NCBI GenBank assembly: GCA_039177555.1
Contig: JBCDFV010000009.1
Location: forward strand, 62,001 to 126,000
Reading direction: 5' to 3'
DNA length: 64,000 nucleotides
Origin: JANQGH01 sp039177555
GTDB taxonomy: Bacteria; Pseudomonadota; Alphaproteobacteria; DSM-16000; Inquilinaceae
In this document: positions 8,423 to 17,032 of the stretch, piece after piece
How positions within the stretch are numbered: the first letter of the stretch is position 1
How the letters are laid out: every line of letters starts with the position of its first letter
Position numbers and translations under genes: made by a program
The notes under the pieces: generated by a model
Databases searched by the model: none
What the model saw: the letters and a program-made list of their open reading frames with translations, nothing else
What the model was told of the DNA's origin: nothing

Positions 8423-8499
8423 TGGTCGGGGCGGACGGATTTGAACCGCCGACATCCTGCTCCCAAAGCAGGCGCGCTACCAGGCTGCGCTACGCCCCG
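8423..8499 (-). tRNA. tRNA-Pro (anticodon TGG)
   Basis: Read on the minus strand, the 77-base gene has acceptor arms CGGGGCG/CGCCCCG, anticodon stem CCTGC/GCAGG around loop TTTGGGA with anticodon TGG, T-loop TTCAAAT, and an encoded CCA (8423-8425 complement). It lies 47 bases before the NDUFS4-like start and may share its transcript. Confidence 0.96.
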
Positions 8500-8701
8500 T
8501 GCAATAAGGCTGGGGACATAACACCCAAGACCGGCCGCGACAAGTCGCGCAGATGGCATCCCCCGCAGCGATGGGCCGCAGTGTCGCCGAAAAGTGATCA
8601 ACCAAGCGTTGTAACACTGGCGAAGCGATGCGGAGGTCTCTACAGTGCGGAGTCGGCTGGCGCCGTCGCGCTCAGGCGACCGCCGTCGATGGAAAAGCCC
8701 T

Positions 8702-9055
8702 ATGCTCCGACAGTCTTTCGTACTGGCGTTCGTGCTCGTTGCCGTTACCGCGACAACGGCTGTGACGACGACTCTGACAACGGCTGTAGCACAACCGGCC
8801 GCAGCACAGCCAACGGACTATCGCGCCTGTCCGGAGCGCCGGCACGTGTTGAGGCTGATGGCCGATCGGTTCGAGCAGATGCCGGTTGCCATGGGCCTGG
8901 CGCGCAACGGGGACCTGTTGGAGTTGCTGACCAACCCGGACAATGGCGATTGGACGATCCTCACGACCTCGCCGGACGGGCGCAGTTGCCAACTCGCCGC
9001 CGGCACGGCCTGGCAAAACCTGATCGCCGGCCCCCTCGCCGAACCGGACGCCTGA
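8702..9055 (+). CDS. Small exported protein of unknown function
   Basis: This 117-residue protein starts with a long hydrophobic signal segment (LRQSFVLAFVLVAVTATTAVTTT) and an Ala-rich cleavage region near residues 34-38, so it is probably periplasmic. The mature part has two cysteines (in RACPERR and GRSCQLAAG) that could form one disulfide, and a conserved-looking pattern DRFEQMPVAMGLARNGDLLELLTN-like around residues 55-80. I have seen similar short proteins in other alphaproteobacteria without function. The ATG at 8702 starts directly at the signal peptide; a GTG at 8645 would add 19 Arg-rich residues. Confidence 0.6.
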   Translation: MLRQSFVLAFVLVAVTATTAVTTTLTTAVAQPAAAQPTDYRACPERRHVLRLMADRFEQMPVAMGLARNGDLLELLTNPDNGDWTILTTSPDGRSCQLAAGTAWQNLIAGPLAEPDA

Positions 9056-9372
9056 AGCCCGCCATTGTCGCAAGGGCGGACCGCGAGATGGCTCGCGATC
9101 CGCCGCATCCGTTGCCGGGGCCGGCGCGCTTGATCAGTTCGTCATTGGGCCGAACAGGGTGCGATACATCACGGCATAGGGTTATTCCGATTGGAGACTG
9201 CACCGGTGGCTGCGGGCAAGCATCTCCGCTCACCCGAGGTCCTGCCCAACAAGGCCGGCACGCCCACGGGCGATCATATCACGTCATCTGTCAGGTGATT
9301 GCGCACCGGCACGCTTCAATGCGACGGACATGGGACAAGGCGTCGCGTCGCGCCTGCAAAACGGATCGAACG
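9056..9372. other. 317-base gene-free stretch
   Basis: This lies between the ends of the convergent small exported protein gene and the DUF192 gene. A weak inverted repeat (CCGCC then GGCGG across an 11-base spacer, just after the first stop) could help termination. I see no RNA gene, no operator-like repeat and no convincing coding sequence, although a plus-strand frame is open through it by virtue of GC content. Confidence 0.5.
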
Positions 9373-9858
9373 CTAACCGTTCGGATCAAAATGTGGATGA
9401 ACGACCCTGTCGCCCGCCGCGATGCCCAGAAGCTGCGAGACGCCGCCATTGATTTCCAACACCCCTGTGGCTGGTCCCGTCGAGCGGTGGGTTTCAGGGC
9501 CGCGCGACGGGTCGAAGGGCCGCGTGCGTTCCTCGATATTCACGATCGTGCCATCCTCGGCGATGAACACCATGTCGAGCGACAACAGCGTGTTCATGGT
9601 CCAGAACCCCCGCGGCGCGGCCTCCGGAAACAGGAACAGCATGCCGCCATCGGCCGGCATCTCGGTCACATGCATCAGGCCGGTTGCCTGTTCGGCCGGC
9701 TCGTCGGCGATCTGAACCACGAAGTGGTGGCTGCCGCCGGAGGCCGTCTCGATCGAGATCTCCTCGGTCCGAAGGCTCTGCGGCGTTTGCGCACCGCTGA
9801 GTTGGGGAGCGGCAACGGCGACGACAAAAATCGCGAGGAGAGAGAGCAGCTTGGTCAC
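9373..9858 (-). CDS. DUF192 family exported protein
   Basis: This 161-residue protein has a signal peptide (MTKLLSLLAIFVVAVAAPQLSGAQ) and a complete DUF192 domain at about residues 33-158. Family hallmarks are QATGLMHVTEMPADGGMLFLFPEAAPRGFWTMNT in pieces near 58-92, LDMVFIAEDG, and the end VLEINGGVSQLLGIAAGDRV near 131-150. The family has a small beta-barrel fold and no established biochemical role. It lies 43 bases downstream of the deacetylase-like gene in the same direction. Confidence 0.9.
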   Translation of the reverse strand: MTKLLSLLAIFVVAVAAPQLSGAQTPQSLRTEEISIETASGGSHHFVVQIADEPAEQATGLMHVTEMPADGGMLFLFPEAAPRGFWTMNTLLSLDMVFIAEDGTIVNIEERTRPFDPSRGPETHRSTGPATGVLEINGGVSQLLGIAAGDRVVHPHFDPNG

Positions 9859-9901
9859 TGGGGGGTTCCTGACGACGGGCGGAATGCAGTCGAGCGCCTG
9901 A

Positions 9902-11020
9902 TCATGGCGCCAAAACGGCGGCGATCAAGTCTCGAATCGCCGGCCGTATCGGGCCGGTTCGCGGCCGATCGGCCAAGGTTGTGAACCAATGCTCCGGCGG
10001 ATTGCGGCCTTGCGTGCGCCGCCAGGTGAGGCCGCGCAGGACGGATTCCGCAGCGGGGGTGATGGGTTGTTCCGGGTCGAGATCGTTCAGGACCGCCCAG
10101 ACGGAAGCCCAGCACCGTCCCACCGACCAGGGATTGTAACCGCCGCCCCCAAGCACCAGCAGGCGGGGCGCCAGCGGCATCAGTGCACGCACCGCCGCGA
10201 TGTGGGAACGGTTGGACAGGCTGAGTTTGGCGAGTGGATCTTCTTCGACACCGTCGGCGCCGCACTGCAAAACGATCGCCGCCGGCGCGATGCGTTCGAC
10301 CAGAGGCACGATGGCGCGAGCCAGGATCAGCGCAAACTCGCTGTCGTTAAGTCCTTCCGGCACCGCAAGGTTGCGGGCCTGTCCGCCGCCGCGATCGGAT
10401 GTCGGGCCCGTGAAAGGCCAGCGGCCGCCTTCATGCACCGAGATCGTCCAAACCCGATCGTCGCCATCGAAGGCGTCTTGCACGCCGTCGCCATGATGGG
10501 CGTCGATATCGATGTAGGCGACCGGCGCAATGAAGCGATCCAAGAGGCCCAGAATGGCGAGCGCGGGATCGTTCAGATAGCAAAAGCCACTGGCCCGATC
10601 ACGCCGTCCGTGATGGGTGCCGCCGGCCGGGCTGTGCACGATGCCGCCATCGGCCAGCAGCTCGGCGGCCAGGATCGACGCGCCGCAGGCGGTCGCCGGG
10701 CGTCGGAACATCTCGGTAAAGAACGGGTTGCCGTTGCGGCCAAGTCCGTAACGTTCGGACCAATCAGCCGGCAGGCCTTGTGCCCGCTCCGCCTCCTGCA
10801 AGGCGGCGACATAGTCCGGATCGTGAAACCGGCCAAGCTGCGCCGGGGTCGCCATCGGGCTGTCGATGTAGCGTGTCTCATCAAGCCAGCCCATCGCGCG
10901 GATCAGATCCAAGGCCGTCGAGACGCGCGGGATCGCCAGCGGGTGCTTCGATCCGTAGGTCGAGCGTCGATAGATCTCGCTGCCGATCAGCCAGGGGGAC
11001 TGGTCGCTGTTGATGTCCAT
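9902..11020 (-). CDS. Histone-deacetylase-fold amidohydrolase (AcuC/HDAC-like)
   Basis: This 372-residue enzyme belongs to the zinc-dependent arginase/deacetylase superfamily. Visible active-site elements are the paired histidines in PAGGTHHGRRDRASGFCYLND near residues 132-152, the zinc ligands in DIDAHHGDGVQDAF near 170-183, a zinc-ligand aspartate in QCGADGVEEDPLA near 252-264, and the catalytic tyrosine in GGGGYNPWS near 292. In bacteria such proteins deacetylate small molecules, polyamines or acetylated proteins; the substrate cannot be read here. It is cytoplasmic and probably cotranscribed with the DUF192 gene. Confidence 0.9.
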   Translation of the reverse strand: MDINSDQSPWLIGSEIYRRSTYGSKHPLAIPRVSTALDLIRAMGWLDETRYIDSPMATPAQLGRFHDPDYVAALQEAERAQGLPADWSERYGLGRNGNPFFTEMFRRPATACGASILAAELLADGGIVHSPAGGTHHGRRDRASGFCYLNDPALAILGLLDRFIAPVAYIDIDAHHGDGVQDAFDGDDRVWTISVHEGGRWPFTGPTSDRGGGQARNLAVPEGLNDSEFALILARAIVPLVERIAPAAIVLQCGADGVEEDPLAKLSLSNRSHIAAVRALMPLAPRLLVLGGGGYNPWSVGRCWASVWAVLNDLDPEQPITPAAESVLRGLTWRRTQGRNPPEHWFTTLADRPRTGPIRPAIRDLIAAVLAP

Positions 11021-11188
11021 GACGCTCAGCTAGGGCGTCCGGGTTGGCGGGTCAATCCTGGCTTGGACACGCAACCGCAATTTGGATTTGAGTGGGTCCG
11101 CTTTTCGCGTAACGTGCCAAAGCTTTGCGGGAGAATCGGGTCTCATCAGCAATCGACACAGGATAACGGCGAAGAAAGGAGCAAGTGC

Positions 11189-11632
11189 ATGGCCAGCAGT
11201 CAATCCAAGAGTGGCATGTCCGGCTTTTGGCTGATCGTTGCGGCAATTGTCGCTCTGGTGGGCGTTGCTTGGGATATTCTTTCACTGACGGCGGTCGATA
11301 CCTCGGCGGCCGAAGAGGCCGGCTTCGTGGTCGATTTGGTCTGGCCCCAGATTGGCGCCATCGTCGCGCTGATCTGCCACGCCATCATCGTTCTGCTTGG
11401 CTTCCTGCGCCAGGCGGCCATGAAAACGATCGGTGTCCTGGCGGGTTGGCTGGCCGTGGCGGCGATCCTGATCGGCTACATCTTCATCGGCGGGCGGATC
11501 ACGGCAACGGACGACGACGGCGCCGTGTTGATCGAAGAGTCTATCCTGGGCAGCGACGCCTGGGTCAGCCTGATCATCGCGCTCGTCATCGCGTTCCTGA
11601 CGACGTTCGCAGCCTCACGTCGTCGGTCCTAG
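11189..11632 (+). CDS. Four-helix membrane protein of unknown function
   Basis: This 147-residue protein has four predicted transmembrane helices at about residues 12-32, 48-68, 76-97 and 122-140, with an acidic loop (ATDDDGAVLIEE) between helices three and four. No family is recognised. The ATG at 11189 is preceded by AGAAAGGAGC, a good ribosome binding site. It stands alone: divergent from the deacetylase-like gene and upstream of the thiamine operon. Confidence 0.68.
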   Translation: MASSQSKSGMSGFWLIVAAIVALVGVAWDILSLTAVDTSAAEEAGFVVDLVWPQIGAIVALICHAIIVLLGFLRQAAMKTIGVLAGWLAVAAILIGYIFIGGRITATDDDGAVLIEESILGSDAWVSLIIALVIAFLTTFAASRRRS

Positions 11633-11703
11633 CGGCCGGTCGGGCTGTCCAGAACCGGTTCTCGGCGCCAGGCGACGGGCGCGATCGCCAGCGTGACAAT
11701 AAT

Positions 11704-11733
11704 TTGACAGGCCGGTCCGAAACGGCCATGTCT
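11704..11733 (+). promoter_or_regulatory. Candidate promoter for the thiamine importer
   Basis: A perfect -35 hexamer TTGACA (11704-11709) precedes the riboswitch. The best -10 at the right spacing is weak (ATGTCT at 11728-11733, 18-base spacer). Its position directly ahead of the TPP aptamer supports it. Confidence 0.35.
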
Positions 11734-11742
11734 TAGGCATAT

Positions 11743-11833
11743 CTTACCTGGGGTGTCTGCCAAAGGCGGGCTGAGAGGCGGTGACGCCAACCCAACGAAC
11801 CTGATCCGGATCATGCCGGCGGAGGGAGGTAAG
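11743..11833 (+). promoter_or_regulatory. TPP (thiamine pyrophosphate) riboswitch aptamer
   Basis: The THI-box core is unmistakable: GGGGTG at 11750-11755, CTGAGA at 11771-11776, ACCTGATCCGGATCATGCCG-like sequence at 11799-11818, and GGAGGGA at 11821-11827. The P1 helix closes with CTTACCT (11743-11749) against AGGTAAG (11827-11833). It senses TPP and controls the thiBPQ importer downstream. A seven-base pairing between 11847-11853 and 11871-11877 that would hide the ribosome binding site suggests control at translation. Confidence 0.96.
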
Positions 11834-11846
11834 CGGCGCCCCAAGG

Positions 11847-11877
11847 GTCCTCTTTCCACATTCGCCGGTGAGAGGAC
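11847..11877 (+). promoter_or_regulatory. Predicted Shine-Dalgarno sequestering hairpin of the TPP riboswitch
   Basis: GTCCTCT (11847-11853) is perfectly complementary to AGAGGAC (11871-11877), which contains the ribosome binding site of thiB and abuts the first ATG. The loop is 17 bases and there is no T-run. This fits the OFF state of a translational riboswitch. Seen in sequence; the mechanism is inferred. Confidence 0.6.
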
Positions 11878-11883
11878 ATGCTT

Positions 11884-12894
11884 ATGCGCCGAACCCTTGC
11901 CAACATCCGACATGGCGGCACCCTGGCCGCACTCGCCCTTGTTGCCAGCACATCGCTGGCGGCGGCCGAGGATTTGACGGTCTACACCTACTCCTCCTTC
12001 GTTTCCGACTGGGGACCGGGACCGGTCGCCGAGGAACTGTTCGAGGCGCAATGCGGCTGCGATATCGCGTTCGTCGCCGTCGATGACGGCGTCGCCTTGC
12101 TGAGCCGCCTGCGCCTGGAGGGCGCCAACAGCCCGGCCGACGTGGTGCTGGGCCTCGACCTGAACCTGGTGGCAGAGGCGGCGGCGGACATGTTGGTCGT
12201 GCCGCACGGCCTAACCCTGCCGCCGCTCGATCTGCCGATCGACTGGGACGACGAGTATTTCGTGCCCTTCGATTGGGGCTATTTCGCTTTCGTCTACGAC
12301 ACCGAGATGGTCGAAGAACCGCCGGCGAGCCTGCGCGACCTGGTCGAAAACAGCGATGTCGAAATCCTGATCCAGGACCCGCGCACCAGCACCCCCGGCC
12401 TCGGCCTGTTGCTATGGATCCGGCAGGTTTACGGCGAGGCGGCGCCGGCGGCATGGGCCCAGCTGCGCCCGCGCATCGTTGCGGTGACCAGCGGCTGGAG
12501 CGAGGCGTACGGCATGTTCCTGGAGGGCGAGGCGCCGATGGTGCTGAGCTATACAACGTCCCCCTCCTACCACCGCATCGCCGAAGGTGACGAGCGCTAT
12601 GCCGCCGATGCGTTCGACGAAGGCCACTACATGCAGGTCGAGGTCGCGGGCATCACCCAGACCAGCGATGCGCCGGAGTTGGCGGCGGAGTTCCTGGCGT
12701 TCCTGCTGTCGCCGGAGTTCCAGGCGGCGATACCGACCACCAACTGGATGTACCCCGCACGGTTCCCCGCCGGTGGACTGCCGGAAGGCTTCACACCGCC
12801 GCCGGACGGGCCCGCCTTGCTCTACCCGTCGGAGACCGTGCGAGACAATCGCCAGGCCTGGATCGACGAATGGCTGACAGCGATGTCGCGCTAA
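11884..12894 (+). CDS. thiB: Thiamine ABC importer substrate-binding protein
   Basis: This 336-residue periplasmic protein binds thiamine and its phosphates and delivers them to ThiP. A signal peptide ends near SLAAAED, and the mature protein starts LTVYTYSSFVSDWGPGP, the usual ThiB opening. DVVLGLDLNLVAEA, VPFDWGYFAFVYD, QDPRTSTPGLGLLLWIRQVYG and PMVLSYTTSPSYH match the family's ligand pocket. The start is set at the ATG at 11884, eight bases after AGAGG; an ATG at 11878 is only two bases from it. It follows a TPP riboswitch and overlaps thiP by 25 bases. Confidence 0.96.
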   Translation: MRRTLANIRHGGTLAALALVASTSLAAAEDLTVYTYSSFVSDWGPGPVAEELFEAQCGCDIAFVAVDDGVALLSRLRLEGANSPADVVLGLDLNLVAEAAADMLVVPHGLTLPPLDLPIDWDDEYFVPFDWGYFAFVYDTEMVEEPPASLRDLVENSDVEILIQDPRTSTPGLGLLLWIRQVYGEAAPAAWAQLRPRIVAVTSGWSEAYGMFLEGEAPMVLSYTTSPSYHRIAEGDERYAADAFDEGHYMQVEVAGITQTSDAPELAAEFLAFLLSPEFQAAIPTTNWMYPARFPAGGLPEGFTPPPDGPALLYPSETVRDNRQAWIDEWLTAMSR

Positions 12895-14510
12895 GCGCGG
12901 CAAGGCCAGCCGGACGAAACATCGCGGGGCTGCTGCCCGGCGGTCTGGTCCTTGGTGCACTGGCCGGCCTGATCGCGGTCAGCGCCATCGGCCTTCTGCT
13001 CGCCGCCCCGGGCACAGACGGACGGCGGATCTGGACCGACCCGTACATCTGGTCGATCCTGCGCTTCACGGTCATTCAGGCAACGCTGTCCGCGCTGATC
13101 AGCATCGTTCTGGCGATACCCGTGGCCCGCGCCCTGGCGCGCCGGCCCGCCTTCGCCGGCCGGTCGCTGTTGATCCGGCTGTTGGGCGTGCCGATGGTCC
13201 TGCCGACCATCGTCGGCGTCCTGGGTATGGTGATCCTGCTCGGCCGCAATGGCTGGCTGAACCAGGGCTGGGGCTGGCTCGGCCTGCCGGGCAGGTTCGA
13301 TTTCTACGGCCTGTCCGGCATCCTGATGGCCCACGTCTTTTTCAACATGCCGTTCGCGGCGCGGCTGATGTTGGCGGGATGGGCGACCATCCCGTCGGAG
13401 CAATGGCGCCTGGCCAGCCAGCTTGGCATGAGCGGGCCGCAGATCTTCCGCCTGATCGAATGGCCGATGATCCGCGAGGTCGCGCCCGGCATCGCCGGGC
13501 TGATCTTCCTGTTGTGCTTCACCAGTTTCGCGGTGGTGCTGACCCTCGGCGGCGGCCCGCCGAACGCGACCTTGGAGGTGGCGATCTATCAGGCCCTGCG
13601 TTTCGATTTCGACCTGCAGCGCGGGCTGGCCCTGTCGGTGCTTCAGGTTGCCGTCTGCGCCTGTGTCATGGCCGTCTTGATGCTGTGGGCCCGGCCGATC
13701 GCGCCGGAGGCCACACTGCAGACCGCCGACGCAAGGCCGGACAGCCGGCATCCGTTGGCCCGCGTGATCGATGTCGGCTGGCTGCTGATCGGCACTGTCA
13801 TCGTGCTGGCACCGCTGACGGCACTGGCCAGCCGGTTCGTAACTGGCCCTATCGTCACGGTGATCACCGACAGTGATGTCTGGGCCGCCGCCGGGCGCAG
13901 CCTGGGGGTCGGGCTTGCCGCCGGCACCCTGTCGCTGGTCTCGGGCTGGGGCCTGTTGTCCACGGCTCGCTGGCTCGACGTACGTCGGCAACGGCGAAAG
14001 CTGGCCGGGTTGTTGGAGACCACCGCCTCGCTCAGCCTCGTCGTGCCGCCGATGGTGCTAGGTGCCGGCATGTTTCTGGTCCTGCGCACGGTGGCTGATC
14101 CGTTTTCCCTGGGCCTCGTGATCGTCGTCATCGTCAATGCCGTGATGGGCCTGCCGTTCGTGGTGCGCATTCTCAATCCGCCGATGACCCAGGCCGCGCG
14201 GCGCTACGACCGGCTGATCCAGGGCCTGGGCATGCGCCCGTTGGACCGGTTCCGGCTGGTGGACTGGCCGCTGCTGCGCCGTCCGATCGCGTTGGCGCTG
14301 GGGCTGACGGTGGCCTTGTCGTTCGGGGATTTCGGCGTCATCGCCCTGTTCGGCACCGCCGAAACCGAGACATTGCCCATGCTTCTGTATCAGCGGCTTT
14401 CGGCCTATCGCATGGACGAGGCCGCCGTGGTCGCCGGGCTGTTGATTCTCTTGTGCCTGTTCGTGTTCACCGTGATCGATAAGGGCGTCGGCGGCCGTGC
14501 CACGCGATAA
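12870..14510 (+). CDS. thiP: Thiamine ABC importer permease
   Basis: This 546-residue inner-membrane protein is a fused double permease, the usual ThiP form, with about twelve helices. Two EAA-type cytoplasmic loops are visible: EQWRLASQLGMSGPQIFRLIEWP near residues 178-200 and RRYDRLIQGLGMRPLDRFRLVDWP near 444-467, one per half. It forms the channel for thiamine delivered by ThiB. The gene overlaps thiB by 25 bases and thiQ by 14 bases, giving a tightly coupled thiBPQ operon under TPP riboswitch control. Confidence 0.96.
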   Translation: MADSDVALSAARPAGRNIAGLLPGGLVLGALAGLIAVSAIGLLLAAPGTDGRRIWTDPYIWSILRFTVIQATLSALISIVLAIPVARALARRPAFAGRSLLIRLLGVPMVLPTIVGVLGMVILLGRNGWLNQGWGWLGLPGRFDFYGLSGILMAHVFFNMPFAARLMLAGWATIPSEQWRLASQLGMSGPQIFRLIEWPMIREVAPGIAGLIFLLCFTSFAVVLTLGGGPPNATLEVAIYQALRFDFDLQRGLALSVLQVAVCACVMAVLMLWARPIAPEATLQTADARPDSRHPLARVIDVGWLLIGTVIVLAPLTALASRFVTGPIVTVITDSDVWAAAGRSLGVGLAAGTLSLVSGWGLLSTARWLDVRRQRRKLAGLLETTASLSLVVPPMVLGAGMFLVLRTVADPFSLGLVIVVIVNAVMGLPFVVRILNPPMTQAARRYDRLIQGLGMRPLDRFRLVDWPLLRRPIALALGLTVALSFGDFGVIALFGTAETETLPMLLYQRLSAYRMDEAAVVAGLLILLCLFVFTVIDKGVGGRATR

Positions 14511-15219
14511 CGCCGCGACCGCGATTGCCTTGGACCGCGTCTCGTTCCGCTACGCGGCGATGGAAATGCGGTTCGATGTCACGATCGCCGCCGGTGCGTT
14601 CGTCATCGTGCTTGGCCCCAGCGGCGCCGGCAAGTCGACCCTGTTGAACCTGATCGCCGGTTTCGACCGCCCGACCACTGGCAGACTGATGCTGATGGGC
14701 GAGGATGTCGGCGACAAGGCGCCGGCCGACCGGCCGGTGACGACGCTGTTTCAGGAAGGCAACCTATTTCCCCACCTTACCGTGGCCCAGAATGTGGCCC
14801 TGGGCCTGCATCCCGGCCTCAGGCTGACCCCGGAACAGTGGCGTCACGTGACGACGGCCCTTGACCGCATGGGGCTGGCCGATCTGGCTGGCCGGTGGCC
14901 CCGCCATCTGTCGGGCGGAGAGCGTCAGCGTGTCGCCTTGGCGCGCAGCCTGGTGCGCAACCGGCCGATCCTGCTGCTGGACGAGCCGTTTGCCGCGCTC
15001 GATCCCGGCCGTCGGCGCGAGATGACGGATCTCGTGCGCACGCTGGCCAAAGACCGGGGCCTGACCGTCGTCATGGTCAGCCACCAGTTGGAGGAGGTGC
15101 GCGACCTGCCGGTCCGTGCGCTGTTCATCCATGACGGCCGCATCATCGCAGACGGTCCGATGGCCGGCCTCTTGGCGGCACCCGCGTCCGACGAGGTGCG
15201 AGCCTATCTCGGGCGATGA
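14497..15219 (+). CDS. thiQ: Thiamine ABC importer ATP-binding subunit
   Basis: This 240-residue ATPase energises thiamine uptake. It has Walker A GPSGAGKST at residues 40-48, Q-loop TLFQEGNLFPHLT near 83, signature LSGGERQRVALARSL near 138, Walker B ILLLDEPFAALDP near 158, and an H-loop VSHQLEEVRDL near 192. The start is a GTG at 14497 inside the end of thiP. The gene closes the operon; the following 107 bases contain only a short palindrome and no clear terminator. Confidence 0.95.
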   Translation: MPRDNAATAIALDRVSFRYAAMEMRFDVTIAAGAFVIVLGPSGAGKSTLLNLIAGFDRPTTGRLMLMGEDVGDKAPADRPVTTLFQEGNLFPHLTVAQNVALGLHPGLRLTPEQWRHVTTALDRMGLADLAGRWPRHLSGGERQRVALARSLVRNRPILLLDEPFAALDPGRRREMTDLVRTLAKDRGLTVVMVSHQLEEVRDLPVRALFIHDGRIIADGPMAGLLAAPASDEVRAYLGR

Positions 15220-15326
15220 CCGACCCGTCAGGGCGCATATGCGCTCGGTGACGTTGCACGGCGGCCCCGCGCAGGGCTAGTCTGGTCCTAGGCCCGCGCC
15301 CCCCTTATACCAAGGACACTCCGTCG

Positions 15327-16151
15327 ATGGCGATCAAGACCATTCTGCTTCACCTGGCGCCGGACGAAAGCCGCCAAATTCGCTTCGACGCGGCGATCGA
15401 CATGGCCCAGCGGTTCGAGGCCCACCTGCACGTCGTCTACATGACCCAGCCCGCCCACATGCCGGCGGCCGTCACCGGCCGGGGCGCGTCCTACGCCTAC
15501 ATCTCCGAGGCGACGGCGATCGCGCGGGAGAAGGCCGACGAGGTCTCCGCCTGGGTCGGCAAACACTGCGACGCGGCCAATGTCTCCTGGGACATGGATG
15601 TCATCGAGGGCGACCATAACAAGATCCTGGCCGACCTTGGCCATTACGCCGATATGATCGTGGTTTCCAAGGGCCACGGCCAGGCGCCCGACAACCATGT
15701 CGGCATGCAACGGCCGGATGACCTGCTGCTGATGGCCACAGCCCCCCTGTTGATCCTGCCGAACCTGCCGAAGATTCCGCCCATCGGCCGGCGGGTGATG
15801 ATCGCCTGGAAGGACACGCGGGAAGCGGCGCGGGTCGTGCGCGACAGCATGGCGATCCTGCAACGGGCCGATCAGGTCTTCGTCATGACCGGCGACCAGC
15901 CCCACAAGCGCTTCCAGTCGGCCGGCAGCCTGATCACCTATCTCAGGCGCCACGGCGTCCACCCCCAGCAGGTCAGCGACGTCGCCGAACACCGGGTCGG
16001 CGAGGTGATCCTCAGCTATGCCGAGGACGAGGCGATCGACCTCTTGATCATGGGCGCCTATGGCAGGCCACGCTGGCGCGAGGTGATCTGGGGCGGCGTC
16101 ACGCACCATGTGCTGAGCCACGCGCAACGTCCACTGTTGATGTCGCACTAG
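15327..16151 (+). CDS. Tandem-domain universal stress protein (UspA family)
   Basis: This 274-residue protein carries two Usp-like halves. The first opens with IKTILLHLAPDE and the second with RRVMIAWKDTREAARVVRDSM near residues 153-173. The C-terminal end has the nucleotide-binding pattern LLIMGAYGRPRWREVIWGGVTHHVL near 239-263, close to GxxG(9)G(S/T), which suggests ATP binding. The first half lacks that glycine pattern. It is cytoplasmic and monocistronic. Related proteins take part in stress survival; a specific role is not visible. Confidence 0.9.
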   Translation: MAIKTILLHLAPDESRQIRFDAAIDMAQRFEAHLHVVYMTQPAHMPAAVTGRGASYAYISEATAIAREKADEVSAWVGKHCDAANVSWDMDVIEGDHNKILADLGHYADMIVVSKGHGQAPDNHVGMQRPDDLLLMATAPLLILPNLPKIPPIGRRVMIAWKDTREAARVVRDSMAILQRADQVFVMTGDQPHKRFQSAGSLITYLRRHGVHPQQVSDVAEHRVGEVILSYAEDEAIDLLIMGAYGRPRWREVIWGGVTHHVLSHAQRPLLMSH

Positions 16152-16260
16152 CTTTGGTAGGCATCGATCTGCTGACAGCGGCATGGCGGCGCCTGCGGTC
16201 GAGCTGGCATTCGCAGGTGATGTTTCGATGTGCGCTGTGCTGGGCGACAATGCTACACTG

Positions 16261-17013
16261 TCATGTAGTCCATAGAGATGCCCCACCGATGAGCAGAAGA
16301 TTGGTACCGGCCAAGGCCAGTAGGCCATAGGCAAGGGTAACGAAGACCCTCTGCGGGATGCGCGTGTGCAAGGCAAAGCCGAGCCACACACCTATCAACA
16401 GCCAGGGGGACAAGAGCGCGGACGCCAGAACACTATCGATCGTAAACAGGCCTAGCGCGGCATAGCCGGCCCCTTTGGCCAAGTTCAGCAAGAAGAAGAA
16501 GAACGCGTTGGTTCCGACGAAGGCCGACTTGTCGAGATTGGCCCTTAGCAGCGTCCCCTTGATCGGCGGGCCCCCGGCATGGGCGACAAAGCCTGCAAAG
16601 CCGGACATTGTACTGGCGATCAAGAGCGTGAGCCTTGAGGTGCGTGACTTCCGGTTCCGGCCGTTCCCCAGCGCGAAGCGGGCCACAAAGCCAAGCGCCA
16701 TAAGGCCAATGGCGATGCGCAGCAGATCAGGATCGATCCTGGAAAACCCGATCATGCCAAGGCCAATTCCCAGGGCCGCCCCGGGCAGCAGCACGACAAC
16801 TACGCGGGCTTGCCAGTCGTTCCGGTATCGCCAGACCGCCAGGATATCGATGCCGATAAGGATCGGCAGCAGAAGCACGGCCGCGGCCTGCGGTGGCATC
16901 GTCAGCGCCACGAGCGGCACGCCGAGAATTCCCAGCCCGCCAGCGAAACCGCTTTTTGAGATGCCGGTCAGAACAACCGCGAGTGCGGCGATGAGGTAGG
17001 ATTCGAGCGTCAT
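16261..17013 (-). CDS. TauE/SafE (TSUP) family anion exporter or permease
   Basis: This 250-residue inner-membrane protein has about eight hydrophobic helices and the TSUP pattern of two repeats, the first with LTGISKSGFAGGLGILGVPLVAL near residues 16-38 and the second with MSGFAGFVAHAGGPPIKG near 130-147. Members move sulfite, sulfoacetate or other organosulfur anions. The ATG at 17013 is used; TTG and GTG codons just upstream are in frame. It is divergent from a LysR regulator across a perfect 10-base inverted repeat and is probably its target. Confidence 0.9.
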   Translation of the reverse strand: MTLESYLIAALAVVLTGISKSGFAGGLGILGVPLVALTMPPQAAAVLLLPILIGIDILAVWRYRNDWQARVVVVLLPGAALGIGLGMIGFSRIDPDLLRIAIGLMALGFVARFALGNGRNRKSRTSRLTLLIASTMSGFAGFVAHAGGPPIKGTLLRANLDKSAFVGTNAFFFFLLNLAKGAGYAALGLFTIDSVLASALLSPWLLIGVWLGFALHTRIPQRVFVTLAYGLLALAGTNLLLIGGASLWTT

Positions 17014-17032
17014 GTGCACCAAATAGCGGCGG

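Noticed and set aside
7977..8499. tRNA-Arg and tRNA-Pro as integration sites of a genomic island
   Set aside because: No integrase, no direct repeat of a tRNA 3' end and no change in gene character is seen on either side.
9056..9372. A coding gene in the 317-base gap
   Set aside because: The open plus-strand frame runs through the neighbouring genes on both sides and lacks a ribosome binding site and any family likeness.
15231..15246. Palindrome GCGCATATGCGC after thiQ as a terminator
   Set aside because: The stem is short with a four-base loop and no T-run follows; a chance palindrome is as likely.
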